In this document: one piece after another, positions 1 through 9,543 of the stretch
How positions within the stretch are numbered: position 1 is the stretch's first letter
Layout: the number at the start of each line of letters is the position of its first letter
Origin: Paenibacillus hamazuiensis
GTDB taxonomy: Bacteria; Bacillota; Bacilli; Paenibacillales; NBRC-103111
Direction of reading: 5' to 3'
NCBI RefSeq assembly: GCF_023276405.1
Contig: NZ_JALRMO010000001.1
Span: 2,294,001-2,358,000 of the forward strand
Length of the DNA stretch: 64,000 nucleotides
Notes under the pieces: model-generated
Seen by the model: the letters and a program-made list of their open reading frames with translations, nothing else
What the model was told of the DNA's origin: nothing
Databases searched by the model: none
Position numbers and translations under genes: made by a program

Positions 1-41
1 TACGATCTCAAAGGCGAACGCTGGCGCTCCTCCAGCATACC

Positions 42-82
42 CCTAAACTCCTTCGCTCGCTTTTTGAACACACTCTTTAGGG
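42..82. repeat. Dispersed repeat-like stem-loop upstream of topB
   Basis: A CCCTAAA arm at 42-48 pairs with TTTAGGG at 76-82. It encloses a segment containing TTTTTGAACACACTCT (about 61-76) that recurs near 22801-22816. Bases 1-152 hold no recognisable gene end, only this element and the topB leader. The pairing and the shared segment are seen directly; that it is a dispersed genomic repeat is an inference from two copies. Confidence 0.4.
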
Positions 83-152
83 ATTTCTTTTTCATAAGGA
101 AATCGGTAAAATAGATGGGCGAAGAAATGCGAAATCAAGGAGCGATGATCTT

Positions 153-2540
153 TTGAAAACACTCATTATTGCGGAAAAACCGGATATGGGGCGGAATATC
201 GCTGCCGCAATAGATCCTAAAGCAAAAAATCACCGTTCATATTTGGAAGGCGAAAAATATATCATCACGTGGGCGATCGGACATTTGATCGAGCTGGCCG
301 AGCCGGACGCTTACGATGAAAAATATAAAAAATGGAACATCGCCGATTTGCCGATTATCCCCGACCAGTTCAAGCTCGTGCCCAATCCGAAAACGAAGGA
401 TCAGCTCAAGGTGATCGCCGAACTGGCCAAGCGGAGCGATATGCTCGTTAACGCATGCGACGCCGGGCGCGAAGGGCAGCATATTTTTTCGCTGATCCAG
501 CGCCATCAGAAGCTGAAGCATCCCGTCAAACGTCTGTGGATATCGGACTTGACGCCGGAGACGATCCGCAAAGGGTTTGCCGAGCTGAGGGACGGCGCGG
601 AATTCGAGAACTTGACGAAGGCGGCGCGGGCGCGCAGCGAGGCGGATTGGCTGATCGGCATGAACGGCTCGCGGGCGTTTACGACCAAACATAACGTGCT
701 CATCTCCGTAGGCCGGGTGCAGACGCCGGTGCTTGCCCTCATTTACGACCGGCAAAAACAGATCGAAGCGTTCTCTTCTCTCAAGTTTTATGAGCTGGAG
801 GGGCACTTTCTGCAGCAGGGCGACGTGTCGTACAAAGGGATGTGGCAGGGAGAGCGGATCACCGATCCGGCCAAAGCGCAGGCGCTCGCCGCCAAGGTGA
901 AGGGCAAGCCGGGCCGGATCGCCTCGTACGAGGTGAAGGATACGAAGGAGTACCCGAACAAGCTGTACGATTTGACGCTGCTACAGCGCGAAGCGAACGG
1001 CAGATACGCCTTTTCCGCGAAAAAAACGCTCGATATCGCTCAGTCGCTGTACGAGAAACATAAGGTCATCTCGTACCCGCGGACCAATTCCAACTACGTG
1101 ACGGAGCAAAACATTCCGGAAATGCATAAAGCGCTGTCCGCCCTGCAGGGTACCGCCTATGACGAGTTGGTTAAGGGCGCGAACCGCAGCCTGGTGCATA
1201 CCGGTAACAAATTCATCTGCAATCCGGCCAAGGTGGAGGACCACCATGCGATTTTGCCGACGAACCGCAAAGCTTCCGGGCTGAACCCGGACGAGCAAAA
1301 GCTGTACGACCTGATCGTGCGCCGGTTTTTGTCGCAGTTTTATCCGGCGGCGGAATACAAGGTGCACACGGTGCTGACCGAAGTGGAAGGCGAAACGTTC
1401 AAAACGACGGTCAAGGAGCTGCTCAGTCTCGGTTGGAAGGTCATTTACGCCGACATGAAGAAGGAAAAGCCGAAAAGCAAGGGCAAGGAGAAGGAGGAAG
1501 AGGAAAACGAGGAGATTGAGGTGAGCGAGCCTTTCTTCGTTAATCCGAATGCCGGGGTATCCTGCGCCGATGCGGTTGTCAAGGAAAAGGAGACCCAGCC
1601 GCCCAAGCATTACACGGAGGGCACGCTGCTGAAAGCGATGGAAAGCGCGGGCAAGCAAATTGAAGATGAAGAGCTGCGCGAGGCGATGAAAGATTCGGGC
1701 CTCGGCACGCCGGCTACGCGCGCGGCGACGATCGAGCGGCTAAAGCGGGTCGGTTATATCGAAATGCAGGGTAAAAAGATCATGATCACGCAAAAAGGCC
1801 GCACTGTCGTCGAGCTGATCCGCGGCGCAGGCATCGAGCTGCTTACTTCGCCGGAGATGACCGGGCAGTGGGAACGCCGCTTGAACGAAATTTCGCGTGG
1901 AGCTGCGTCAGACAACCAGTTTATGGAAAACGTGAAAAAGTTCGCGACGATGATCGTCGATAAGGTGCGGGTCCAATCTCGCGCGGCGAAAACGTCGTTT
2001 GAGAGCGAAACTCCTGCCAGGTCGGGCGGTTCGAAAGGGCGGGGCAGAGGGGGACGCCAGGAGGCTGATGCAGGGGAACTCCAAAGTAAAGCAGCCGGTT
2101 CGCGTCGAAGTGCCGGTCGGGCTGCAGCCGCTTCAGGAGAAGGCGCAGGGAATGCCTCTTCGGCCAGCGCTGCCGGCGAACCCGGCTCCGCCCGAAACCG
2201 TTCCCTCGCTGTAAGCTCAGCGGATGCCGCCCGCCGGGAAACGGCAGCCGCCTCCGTCTCCGCCGCGCCGGGCGTAATCGGCAAATGTCCGCGTTCCGGC
2301 TGCGGCGGCACGATTTTCATGGGCCGCAAAGGGTACGGCTGCTCGCATTACAAGGAAGGCTGCAAATTCGTCATATGGAAAGAAAGCTACGGACGGAGTT
2401 TGACGGATGCCCAAGTGAAGGCGCTGATCGAAAAAGGCAAGACCGCCAAGCTGAAGCTGACTCTCCCGGGAGGGTCAGCTGCGGAAGCGAGGCTGGTCGT
2501 CAAAAATACGGAAACCGGTGAGCTTGCCGTCGAAATGTAG
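153..2540 (+). CDS. topB: DNA topoisomerase III (type IA)
   Basis: Type IA topoisomerase that cuts one DNA strand through a 5'-phosphotyrosine and decatenates DNA in the cytoplasm. The Toprim domain is at about residues 1-130 (IIAEKPDMGRNIAAAI at the N-terminus, then the acidic motif NACDAGREGQ). The active-site tyrosine lies in VISYPRTNSNY near residue 308. A Lys/Glu-rich insert follows at about 430-450. Residues 600-710 are low-complexity Ala/Gly/Ser/Arg linker, and the tail carries a zinc-ribbon-like CPRSGCGG...GYGCS...GCKF segment. At 795 residues it is longer than a minimal TopB because of the linker and tail. The start is TTG, with AAGGAG at 137-142 ten bases upstream. It appears monocistronic. 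Confidence 0.95.
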   Translation: MKTLIIAEKPDMGRNIAAAIDPKAKNHRSYLEGEKYIITWAIGHLIELAEPDAYDEKYKKWNIADLPIIPDQFKLVPNPKTKDQLKVIAELAKRSDMLVNACDAGREGQHIFSLIQRHQKLKHPVKRLWISDLTPETIRKGFAELRDGAEFENLTKAARARSEADWLIGMNGSRAFTTKHNVLISVGRVQTPVLALIYDRQKQIEAFSSLKFYELEGHFLQQGDVSYKGMWQGERITDPAKAQALAAKVKGKPGRIASYEVKDTKEYPNKLYDLTLLQREANGRYAFSAKKTLDIAQSLYEKHKVISYPRTNSNYVTEQNIPEMHKALSALQGTAYDELVKGANRSLVHTGNKFICNPAKVEDHHAILPTNRKASGLNPDEQKLYDLIVRRFLSQFYPAAEYKVHTVLTEVEGETFKTTVKELLSLGWKVIYADMKKEKPKSKGKEKEEEENEEIEVSEPFFVNPNAGVSCADAVVKEKETQPPKHYTEGTLLKAMESAGKQIEDEELREAMKDSGLGTPATRAATIERLKRVGYIEMQGKKIMITQKGRTVVELIRGAGIELLTSPEMTGQWERRLNEISRGAASDNQFMENVKKFATMIVDKVRVQSRAAKTSFESETPARSGGSKGRGRGGRQEADAGELQSKAAGSRRSAGRAAAASGEGAGNASSASAAGEPGSARNRSLAVSSADAARRETAAASVSAAPGVIGKCPRSGCGGTIFMGRKGYGCSHYKEGCKFVIWKESYGRSLTDAQVKALIEKGKTAKLKLTLPGGSAAEARLVVKNTETGELAVEM

Positions 2541-2563
2541 CGAGTCCAAGCGACAAGACGGAG

Positions 2564-3184
2564 CTACCTCACATACCGCAGCACCGCGAAAAAGTGCGCG
2601 GCGCTGCCCGCCGCGACGAAGAGGTGCCAGATCGCGTGATGATACGGGATTTTGCGCCATATGTAAAAGATAACGCCGAACATATACAGCAGCACGCCGC
2701 CGAGCAGTAGCCCGAAGCCCGCCGGCGGGAGCCGGTCATGCAGCGGCGGGACGGCAAAGACGGCGGTCCAGCAAACGGCTGCGTAATACAGCACCGAGCC
2801 GCTGATGCCGCTGCGGTACGTCCGCACCTTGACGGCGATGCCGGCGAGCGACAGCGACCATACCAACGCCAGCAGCGCCATGCTGCGCCGATCGTGCAGC
2901 GTGATGAGCAAAAACGGCGTCTGCGTTGCAGCTATCAACAGATAGATGGCGGCATGGTCGAGCAGCTCCAGTATGTTTTTTTGGTAGCGGTGCAGCAATG
3001 TCGACGAACTATAGACAAGAACAAGCGACGCTCCAAATACGCCGAAGCTGACCATGTGGCGGAAAGATCCGATCCGCAAGCCCTGTTGAAGCAGCATCGC
3101 CAGCGCGACGACGCTTAGCAGGGCCGCCGCGCCGTGGGTCCAAATGTTGGCGCATTCTTCCTTCGACAAATGAGTCTTTTCCAT
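2564..3184 (-). CDS. Hemolysin III / AdipoR-family membrane protein
   Basis: 206-residue polytopic membrane protein of the HlyIII/PAQR family. Conserved positions are visible: NIWTHG near the N-terminus, SSTLLHRY in the first loop region, LLDHAAIYLLIAATQTPF in the middle and YHHAIWHLFVAAGSAAHF at the C-terminus. These hydrophobic segments fit a seven-helix fold, and the histidines resemble the metal site of the family. The ATG at 3184 is chosen because AGGAG lies just upstream; a longer reading frame to 3418 has no ribosome site and an unlikely charged N-terminus. In vivo function is not established; hydrolase activity is only suggested for the superfamily. It converges on topB. Confidence 0.85.
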   Translation of the reverse strand: MEKTHLSKEECANIWTHGAAALLSVVALAMLLQQGLRIGSFRHMVSFGVFGASLVLVYSSSTLLHRYQKNILELLDHAAIYLLIAATQTPFLLITLHDRRSMALLALVWSLSLAGIAVKVRTYRSGISGSVLYYAAVCWTAVFAVPPLHDRLPPAGFGLLLGGVLLYMFGVIFYIWRKIPYHHAIWHLFVAAGSAAHFFAVLRYVR

Positions 3185-3342
3185 AAGCTGCATCTCCTGG
3201 GCCACTGGAAGTATGTCCCTTATTGTGCCCAAGATCGCAAAAAAGCTGAGCCCAAAAATTCCCTCGACCGGACGCCGCCATCGTACGGCTCTTTGCACGT
3301 CTCCAATAAAGAGACGTAAGCAGGAATTAGGGTTCAGCTTTT

Positions 3343-4683
3343 TTATTCGTTCCATGCGGGTACCGTCACAAAGGCTCCTGACGGCACCTCGTTCACTTTG
3401 CCGTCCTTCACCAGCCACAGCGACGGCGTATCCTTCACGCCTCGCACATACAAGCGAAAGCCGCCGGCGGGAAAATCGTCCGAATGCAGCACCGCCCGGT
3501 TGCCGTCTACTTCAGCTACTCCTATCGCGCATGATAACCGCCGGCCATCGGCACTCGCCTCATAATTGCGCTCATCCGAAGCCGATTCCGGATCGATCCG
3601 TTTGCTGAACGATAGCTGCACCGCTTGCCGGTCTGTGCGAACCGCTTTAAGCGGGACGGGTTTTTCGTCGTACATATATTTGCCCAAGTGGTACTCGTAA
3701 GCGGTCCATGTCGCATAACCGCAAGACTGCGCAGCGGCGGCAAACTTATCCACCCATTCAAGGCTGCGCCGGATTTTGCGGATTGAACCGATATCCGCCT
3801 GCACGCCGAGCGGAATGTCCCGGTGCACAGCGCGGATTTGCTCGGCGAACGGCTGGTACGCCTTGATGTAATCCGGCTTCAGCCAGCCTCTCATCCAATC
3901 CGGCCAATGCGTCTGAATAAAATGCACATCCGGCTTCACCCGCGTAATCATCGCGGCTGCGTCGACGCCTTGATATTCGCGGACGAGTTCCACCGGATCA
4001 CCGCTTGCCTGTACGGCAATCGACCATGTCGCGATGCGGATGTCCGGCCGCACGTCCCGAACGCCTCCGAAGCCGTTGACCAGCTCGTGCAAAAAACGGT
4101 TGACCGCATCGACCCGAAACTGCACCCACCAGCGATAACGTTCTTTGTTATTCAAATAGTAGATGGGGGAAGTGACATGCCTGAAATCGGGCATATCGAC
4201 TCCGTATTCGGTTTTGAACGCAAGTCTTGCCAGCGGCCCTACATCGCCGTATACTCCGCTGGACAAGCCGTTCCATTCGGGAAAATACGGCTCGGCAATC
4301 TCGAGGCCGTCGAACGGATAGCGCCGAACGAGCCCGGCGAGCACTTCCTTTTTCCATTTCACATATTTATAGCTGAACGGAGAAAACCGCCAAAATCCGT
4401 CCTTGACCGGCTTCAGCAGCGTCATTTGCCAATCGGGCCACTCCTTGGGCAGATGGTCCGTCGTATACGTCCCGTTGCCCAGCGTCATCGCCCACACCTT
4501 GATTCCTCTGCGGCGGAACGCTTCGACAAGTCGGCCGTTCACTTGATATTCATTCGTAACAAAATAACGGACGACGCCGTATCCTGCCAGCTCGATTTCA
4601 TCGGCGATGCTGTCTTCCGTACGGTTCAAGTAATATGAAAACGTCGGGTCGATCTGGATCGAAGGGCCAAGATGCTCTTTCAC
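3343..4683 (-). CDS. Putative glycoside-hydrolase-like TIM-barrel protein
   Basis: 446 residues with no signal peptide. The N-terminal 350 residues look like an (alpha/beta)8 carbohydrate-active barrel: alternating strands ending in aromatic and acidic residues (GVVRYFVTNEY, GIKVWAMTLGNG, FDGLEIAEPYFPEWNG, DVHFIQTHWPDW, PLGVQADIGS, YATWTAYEYHLGKY). The last 90 residues look like a beta-rich accessory domain. GLEIAEP holds a candidate catalytic acid, but I cannot place it in a numbered GH family. The start is GTG at 4683, with AAAGGGGGA about 8 bases upstream. No transporter is adjacent, so the substrate is unknown. Confidence 0.6.
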   Translation of the reverse strand: MKEHLGPSIQIDPTFSYYLNRTEDSIADEIELAGYGVVRYFVTNEYQVNGRLVEAFRRRGIKVWAMTLGNGTYTTDHLPKEWPDWQMTLLKPVKDGFWRFSPFSYKYVKWKKEVLAGLVRRYPFDGLEIAEPYFPEWNGLSSGVYGDVGPLARLAFKTEYGVDMPDFRHVTSPIYYLNNKERYRWWVQFRVDAVNRFLHELVNGFGGVRDVRPDIRIATWSIAVQASGDPVELVREYQGVDAAAMITRVKPDVHFIQTHWPDWMRGWLKPDYIKAYQPFAEQIRAVHRDIPLGVQADIGSIRKIRRSLEWVDKFAAAAQSCGYATWTAYEYHLGKYMYDEKPVPLKAVRTDRQAVQLSFSKRIDPESASDERNYEASADGRRLSCAIGVAEVDGNRAVLHSDDFPAGGFRLYVRGVKDTPSLWLVKDGKVNEVPSGAFVTVPAWNE

Positions 4684-4813
4684 AGCGATCCCCCTTTGCC
4701 ATAGTGATCATGTCTATCTTTAAGTATTATACGCGTTCGCCTCGCAAATAGGTCCAGGCGGAAACGATATACACATGAAGCGGAAGTGTCTTTTTATCAA
4801 AATGACACGAAGT

Positions 4814-4843
4814 TTGACATCGGATGCGCGCGAAGAGTACAAT
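4814..4843 (+). promoter_or_regulatory. Sigma-A promoter of the COG0523 GTPase gene
   Basis: TTGACA at 4814-4819 and TACAAT at 4838-4843 are separated by 18 bases. It lies 46 bases before the chosen ATG at 4889. Its position inside the upstream extension of the reading frame is the main argument against an earlier start at 4775. Confidence 0.7.
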
Positions 4844-4888
4844 TACCGAAAACGGAGGAAGCGAGATTTAGAGAGGGAGGAAGAGAAC

Positions 4889-5947
4889 ATGCTACCTACG
4901 GTGCCCGTTCATATTTTGGCCGGATTTCTCGGCAGCGGCAAAACGACGCTGCTTACGCAGGCGCTCGATTATTACAAGCAGCTCGGGAAAAAACCTGCCG
5001 TGCTGATGAACGAAATCGGCGACGTCAACCTGGACGGCATGCTGGTTGATGGGGACGTGCCGATGACGGAAATGCTTAGCGGCTGCATTTGCTGCACGAT
5101 CCGCGGCGATCTGGGGCTTGAGATCCGCAATCTGGTGCAGGAAAGCTCGCCGGACGTCATTTTTATCGAAGCGACAGGTGTCGCGAATCCGCTGGAAATC
5201 ATCGACGGCGTAACCGACGCCTCGCTGCTCGCCGCCATCGAGCTGAAGTCGGTCGTCACCGTGATCGACGCGGCGCATTTGCTCGGCCAAATGCAGCACG
5301 GCAAAGGCAAAACGTTCAAGCTTATGCAGGAGCAGATCCGCTGCGCTTCGGTCATTTTGCTCAACAAGACGGACCTGGTCGCTCCGCACGATCTGAAACT
5401 GCTGGAGAAGCAGATCCGCGAGTGGAACGAATACGCCCCGATCGAGGGGACGGTGATGTGCCATACGGATATCGCGATGTTCGATCGGCTGGGGAATGGC
5501 GGCAGTTTGCCGCGACCGGATAAAGGCGAGGAGCGGGAGGATCACGCCTGCGGTCCCGGCTGTTCGCACGAGCATCACCATCACGACGATTCCGCTGCGG
5601 AGCACCGGCATGATCCCTCCTCGGAGCACGATGCGCACACAAAAGCGCACGCGCATCATACGCATGACCATGTGATGGCATACACGCATTATTTTGCCGG
5701 ACCGATCGATTCGCTGAAGTTCGAGGAACTGCTTTCCCGTCTTCCGCAAGAGGTTTACCGGGCCAAAGGCATTTTACGGTTTACCGATACGGCGAGCCGG
5801 TTCATGTTTCAGTTCGCTTACCGAGAAGCTGACTTTATGAAAATAACGCCGCAAGGGGACGTTCCGGATGTAGCGGTATTTATCGGCGAGCATTTCTCCA
5901 AAGAAGAGATCCGCAGTCAGCTCCTTGCGTTGGAGGGCCGCGAATAG
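4889..5947 (+). CDS. COG0523/CobW-type GTPase, His-rich (zinc metallochaperone-like)
   Basis: 352-residue G3E-family P-loop GTPase. Walker A is GFLGSGKTTLL at about residues 11-21. The metal-binding CxCC motif is in SGCICCTIRGDL, and NKTD is the guanine-specificity motif. A His/Asp-rich tract (HEHHHHDD to HAHHTHDH) spans about residues 226-267, followed by a CobW C-terminal domain. Family members deliver metal to client proteins; Zur-controlled members such as B. subtilis YciC/ZagA act in zinc starvation. The start at 4889 has GGAGG upstream and a strong promoter. A Fur-family regulator begins 76 bases downstream, which supports a zinc role by inference. Confidence 0.85.
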   Translation: MLPTVPVHILAGFLGSGKTTLLTQALDYYKQLGKKPAVLMNEIGDVNLDGMLVDGDVPMTEMLSGCICCTIRGDLGLEIRNLVQESSPDVIFIEATGVANPLEIIDGVTDASLLAAIELKSVVTVIDAAHLLGQMQHGKGKTFKLMQEQIRCASVILLNKTDLVAPHDLKLLEKQIREWNEYAPIEGTVMCHTDIAMFDRLGNGGSLPRPDKGEEREDHACGPGCSHEHHHHDDSAAEHRHDPSSEHDAHTKAHAHHTHDHVMAYTHYFAGPIDSLKFEELLSRLPQEVYRAKGILRFTDTASRFMFQFAYREADFMKITPQGDVPDVAVFIGEHFSKEEIRSQLLALEGRE

Positions 5948-5973
5948 TTGACTCCTCCGGCGAGATCGGGCAT

Positions 5974-5996
5974 TATAATGATTAACGATATTAACG
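5974..5996 (+). promoter_or_regulatory. Possible promoter/operator region of the Fur-family gene
   Basis: TATAAT at 5974-5979 is followed by ATTAACG at 5981-5987 and again at 5990-5996. No good -35 at 17-18 bases is seen (TTGACT at 5948 gives a spacer of 20). The repeated heptamer downstream of the -10 could be an autoregulatory site, but it does not clearly match the known Zur or Fur box. Confidence 0.3.
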
Positions 5997-6023
5997 TTTG
6001 TGACGAAGGGCAAAGGAGAGCCT

Positions 6024-6467
6024 ATGGGAGCGCATTCGCATGAAACGCAAGATACGATAAAAGAGATCATTGCCGCCATGGCGAACAAAGGCTGGCGGAT
6101 CACCGACCAGCGCCGAAGCTTGGCGACGCTGTTTGCCGAAGCGACCGGTTATTTATCGCCCAAAGACGTCTATGAATATATGCGTCAGAAGTACCCCGGC
6201 GTCAGCTTCGATACGGTGTACCGGAACCTGCGTTTGCTGAGCGAAATGGGCGTGCTCGAGCAGTTTTATTTGAACGAGGGCGTCAAATTCCGCGCCCGCT
6301 GCCACTCGCATCATCACCATCACCTGATCTGTCTGCAATGCGAGAAGACGGTGTCGTTCGAGTTTTGTCCGATGAAGGACGTGCCGCATTTACCGGAAAA
6401 CTTCCAGGTCGTGAACCACCGTTTCGAGATTTTCGGCTACTGCAGCGACTGCTCGCCCAAAGCATAA
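6024..6467 (+). CDS. zur: Fur-family metal-responsive repressor, probably Zur
   Basis: 147 residues, the normal length for Fur/Zur/PerR. An N-terminal winged helix (residues 10-85, containing [16 protein letters not shown]) is followed by the [19 protein letters not shown] metal/dimerisation segment and a final CSDC that pairs with CLQC to form the structural zinc site. The ATG at 6024 has AAAGGAG seven bases upstream; a GTG at 6000 lacks one. Zur rather than Fur or PerR is inferred from the adjacent His-rich COG0523 GTPase, a typical Zur target. An intrinsic terminator follows directly. Confidence 0.8.
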   Translation: MGAHSHETQDTIKEIIAAMANKGWRITDQRRSLATLFAEATGYLSPKDVYEYMRQKYPGVSFDTVYRNLRLLSEMGVLEQFYLNEGVKFRARCHSHHHHHLICLQCEKTVSFEFCPMKDVPHLPENFQVVNHRFEIFGYCSDCSPKA

Positions 6468-6478
6468 AAAACACCCCG

Positions 6479-6516
6479 AAAAAACCCGACTTTTTGCCAA
6501 GTTGGGTTTTTCGTTT
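6479..6516 (+). terminator. Intrinsic terminator after the Fur-family gene
   Basis: AACCCGACTT pairs with AAGTTGGGTT (one G-T pair), followed by a T run. It separates the metal regulator from the sulfate operon. Confidence 0.75.
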
Positions 6517-6532
6517 TTTTGCGAAAAACCGA

Positions 6533-6561
6533 TTGACACACTCGCAAGCACGGAATATACT
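6533..6561 (+). promoter_or_regulatory. Sigma-A promoter of the sulfate transport operon
   Basis: TTGACA at 6533-6538 and TATACT at 6556-6561 with a 17-base spacer. The leader to the first start codon is about 120 bases. ATCGGAATT at about 6583-6591 resembles one half of a CymR-type sulfur-control box, but the rest of that box is not convincing. I saw no S-box or T-box. Confidence 0.7.
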
Positions 6562-6688
6562 GACAACAAATCTGAGTAATCGCATCGGAATTGTAAAGGA
6601 GGACGACCGGACCACCGGAGCCCGCGAAACATCGATGACGGATTGCAGATCATACCATTTTCGTTTTACACAGAGAGGGGTAAACCGT

Positions 6689-7789
6689 ATGTCCAGATCA
6701 AACCAACCGATCGTCGCCAATTGGAAAAAGTGGTCCGCACTCACCTTGCTTTCGCTTTCATTGTTCAGCCTTGCCGCATGCGGAGGAAAAACCGAGACAA
6801 CATCCGCACCGGCAGCGCCGGCCGATGGAAACAAACCCGCTGCATCCGCCGCCAAACCGGTGGAGCTTCTAAACGTATCGTACGATCCGACCCGTGAGCT
6901 TTATCAGGATTTCAACAAAGCGTTCGGCGCTTATTGGAAAAATAAAACCGGTCAAACCATAACGTTCAAGCAATCGCACGGAGGTTCGGGAAGCCAGGCC
7001 CGTTCGGTAGCCGACGGTCTGGAAGCCGACGTCGTCACGTTGGCGCTGCAGCCGGACATCGACGCGATCGCCAAAACCGGTGCCATCAAAGCCGATTGGC
7101 AGAAAGCTTTTAAAAACAACAGCTCGCCTTATACTTCAACGATCGTTTTCCTTGTGAAAAAGGGCAATCCGAAGGGCATAAAAGACTGGGACGATCTGGT
7201 CAAGCCCGGAGTGCAGGTCATCACGCCGAACCCGAAAACGTCCGGCGGCGCGCGCTGGAACTACATTGCAGCATGGGGCTACGCCTACAAGAAAAACAAC
7301 AACGACGAGGCAAAGGCGCAGGAGTTCGTGCAAAAGCTGTACAAAAACGTGCCGGTGCTGGACAGCGGTGCGCGGGATGCGACCAACACGTTCGTGCAAA
7401 AAGGAATTGGCGACCTCCTGATCGCCTGGGAAAACGAAGCTTATTTGTCCATTAAAGAGTTCGGCGCGGACAAATACGAAATCGTCACGCCGTCGATCAG
7501 CGTGCTTGCAGAACCTCCCGTAGCGATCGTCGACAAAACCGTAGATAAAAAAGGTTCGCGCGAAGTCGCTCAAGCTTACCTGGATTACCTGTATACCGAC
7601 GAAGGACAGGAAATCGCGGCAAAGAACTTTTACCGCCCAAGAAACGAGACGGTAGCGAAAAAATACGCCGATAAGTTTGCCAAGGTGAACCTGTTCACGA
7701 TCGACGAAGAACCGTTTGGCGGCTGGACGAAGGCACAGGCGAAACACTTCGCCGACGGCGGCGTGTTTGACCAATTATATAAGCCGTAA
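6689..7789 (+). CDS. sbp: Sulfate/thiosulfate ABC transporter substrate-binding lipoprotein
   Basis: 366 residues. A lipoprotein signal with lipobox LAAC at about residues 28-31 anchors it outside the membrane. The mature part matches the Sbp/CysP family: [20 protein letters not shown] at the start, [12 protein letters not shown] (the sulfate-contact serines), [12 protein letters not shown] and the C-terminal [13 protein letters not shown]. It binds sulfate or thiosulfate and delivers it to CysTW. The ATG at 6689 has GAGAGGGG upstream and directly precedes the signal peptide. It is the first gene of a four-gene transport operon; CysT starts 14 bases downstream. Confidence 0.93.
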   Translation: MSRSNQPIVANWKKWSALTLLSLSLFSLAACGGKTETTSAPAAPADGNKPAASAAKPVELLNVSYDPTRELYQDFNKAFGAYWKNKTGQTITFKQSHGGSGSQARSVADGLEADVVTLALQPDIDAIAKTGAIKADWQKAFKNNSSPYTSTIVFLVKKGNPKGIKDWDDLVKPGVQVITPNPKTSGGARWNYIAAWGYAYKKNNNDEAKAQEFVQKLYKNVPVLDSGARDATNTFVQKGIGDLLIAWENEAYLSIKEFGADKYEIVTPSISVLAEPPVAIVDKTVDKKGSREVAQAYLDYLYTDEGQEIAAKNFYRPRNETVAKKYADKFAKVNLFTIDEEPFGGWTKAQAKHFADGGVFDQLYKP

Positions 7790-7802
7790 GGGGAAATCAT
7801 AA

Positions 7803-8639
7803 ATGGCAAAAGTTTGGAAAGAGCGCAGTATACTGCCCGGCTTCGGGCTGTCTATGGGGTACACCGTATTGTATTTAAGTTTGATCGTTCTTTTGCCATT
7901 GTCGGGCATTTTCATTAAAACATCGAGTCTCAGCTTCGAGCAGTTTTGGAAAACGGTGACGGATGCAAGGGTCGTCGCGTCTTACCGGCTTAGCTTCGGA
8001 GCATCGTTCGGAGCGGCGCTCATCAACACCTTCTTCGGCTTTATCGTCGCCTGGGTGCTCGTCCGCTACCGGTTTCCGGGCAAACGCATCGTCGACGCGC
8101 TGGTCGATTTGCCGTTCGCTTTGCCGACGGCTGTCGCCGGCATTGCCCTGACGACGATATATTCGAAAAACGGCTGGATCGGCAGTTTTCTTGAGCCTCT
8201 CGGCATCAAAATCGCCTTCACGCCGCTCGGCGTCATGCTGGCGCTCACCTTTATCGGCCTGCCGTTCGTCGTCAGGACGCTGCAGCCGATTTTGGAGGAG
8301 CTTGACAAAGAGACCGAGGAAGCCGCGGTCAGCCTTGGCGCTTACCGGTGGCGCACCTTCATCAAGGTCATTTTTCCGCAGCTTTTGCCGCCGCTGCTTA
8401 CCGGATTTACGCTTGCTTTTGCCAGATCGGTCGGGGAATACGGCTCGGTCGTGTTCATCTCCGGCAACATGCCGATGAAAACCGAAATCACGCCGCTGCT
8501 CATCATGACGAAGCTGGAGCAATACGATTATTCCGGCGCTACCGCCATCGCACTTGTCATGCTGGTGATTTCCTTCGTATTGCTGCTGATCACCAACTAC
8601 CTGCAGTGGCGCACGACTCGTCACATGACATCGGCCTAG
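7803..8639 (+). CDS. cysT: Sulfate ABC transporter permease CysT
   Basis: 278-residue inner-membrane permease. It has about six hydrophobic segments, starting with [19 protein letters not shown], and the cytoplasmic EAA loop ([20 protein letters not shown]) that docks on the CysA ATPase. The length is typical for CysT/CysU. It pairs with CysW, which begins 20 bases after its stop codon, and takes sulfate from the lipoprotein encoded just upstream. The order binding protein-CysT-CysW-CysA is the standard sulfate permease arrangement. Confidence 0.93.
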   Translation: MAKVWKERSILPGFGLSMGYTVLYLSLIVLLPLSGIFIKTSSLSFEQFWKTVTDARVVASYRLSFGASFGAALINTFFGFIVAWVLVRYRFPGKRIVDALVDLPFALPTAVAGIALTTIYSKNGWIGSFLEPLGIKIAFTPLGVMLALTFIGLPFVVRTLQPILEELDKETEEAAVSLGAYRWRTFIKVIFPQLLPPLLTGFTLAFARSVGEYGSVVFISGNMPMKTEITPLLIMTKLEQYDYSGATAIALVMLVISFVLLLITNYLQWRTTRHMTSA

Positions 8640-8658
8640 AGGCAGAGGGGGAGAGAAC

Positions 8659-9540
8659 ATGGCCGGAACTGTTACGGCAAGGGCTCACGGTCTGTCTGTC
8701 GACAGACCGAAGCATATTACCGAATCCAAGGTCATCCAATGGATTTTAATCACTATAGCATTGTTATTTCTCGGATTTTTGCTGATTTTGCCGCTTGTGC
8801 TTGTGTTTGTGGAAGCTTTTCGCAAAGGAACCGAGGTCTATCTCGCCGCTTTGACGGAACCGGATGCCGCTTCGGCGATCCGGCTCACCTTAAGCGTGGC
8901 GGCTATCGCCGTACCGCTCAATGCGCTGTTCGGCCTTGCGGCCGCCTGGGCGATTACGAAATTCCGCTTTAAAGGGAAAAATTTCCTGATCACGCTCATC
9001 GATTTGCCGTTCGCGGTGTCTCCTGTGATTTCCGGTCTGATCTTCGTCTTATTGTTCGGGGCTCGCGGATTTTTCGGGCCATGGCTCGGCGAACACGACA
9101 TTAAGATCATTTTCGCCCTTCCCGGCATGGTGCTGGCCACGGCGTTCGTCACGTTTCCTTTTGTGGCGCGCGAGCTCATTCCGCTTATGCAGTCTCAGGG
9201 CACGCAGGAGGAGGAAGCTGCGGTGACGCTCGGCGCCAAGGGCTGGCGCATCTTCTGGAAGGTGACGCTGCCGAATATCAAGTGGGGGCTGCTGTACGGC
9301 GTGATCCTGTGCAACGCGCGGGCGATGGGCGAATTCGGCGCCGTCTCGGTCGTATCCGGCCACATTCGCGGCTACACGAACACGATCCCGCTTCATATTC
9401 AAATTTTATACAACGAATACAACTTTGCCGGGTCGTTTGCGATCGCTTCGCTGCTCGTTTTGCTGGCGGTCGTCACCTTGATCGTCAAAAGCGTTGTCGA
9501 ATGGAAGTTTCAACAGCATGAGCAAAGGGAAGGGGAATGA
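8659..9540 (+). CDS. cysW: Sulfate ABC transporter permease CysW
   Basis: 293-residue second permease subunit. After a roughly 30-residue polar N-terminus, hydrophobic segments begin with [20 protein letters not shown]. The EAA loop is [19 protein letters not shown] and the conserved [18 protein letters not shown] motif typical of CysW is present. It forms the membrane pore with CysT. The ATG at 8659 follows GGGGGAGAG. The stop at 9540 is four bases before the CysA start. Confidence 0.93.
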   Translation: MAGTVTARAHGLSVDRPKHITESKVIQWILITIALLFLGFLLILPLVLVFVEAFRKGTEVYLAALTEPDAASAIRLTLSVAAIAVPLNALFGLAAAWAITKFRFKGKNFLITLIDLPFAVSPVISGLIFVLLFGARGFFGPWLGEHDIKIIFALPGMVLATAFVTFPFVARELIPLMQSQGTQEEEAAVTLGAKGWRIFWKVTLPNIKWGLLYGVILCNARAMGEFGAVSVVSGHIRGYTNTIPLHIQILYNEYNFAGSFAIASLLVLLAVVTLIVKSVVEWKFQQHEQREGE

Positions 9541-9543
9541 CGG

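Noticed and set aside
4775-4888. Upstream ATG start for the COG0523 GTPase
   Set aside because: The promoter at 4814-4843 lies inside this extension and the chosen ATG has a better ribosome site.
6562-6688. S-box or T-box riboswitch ahead of the sulfate operon
   Set aside because: The 120-base leader has no terminator-type hairpin and none of the conserved core elements.
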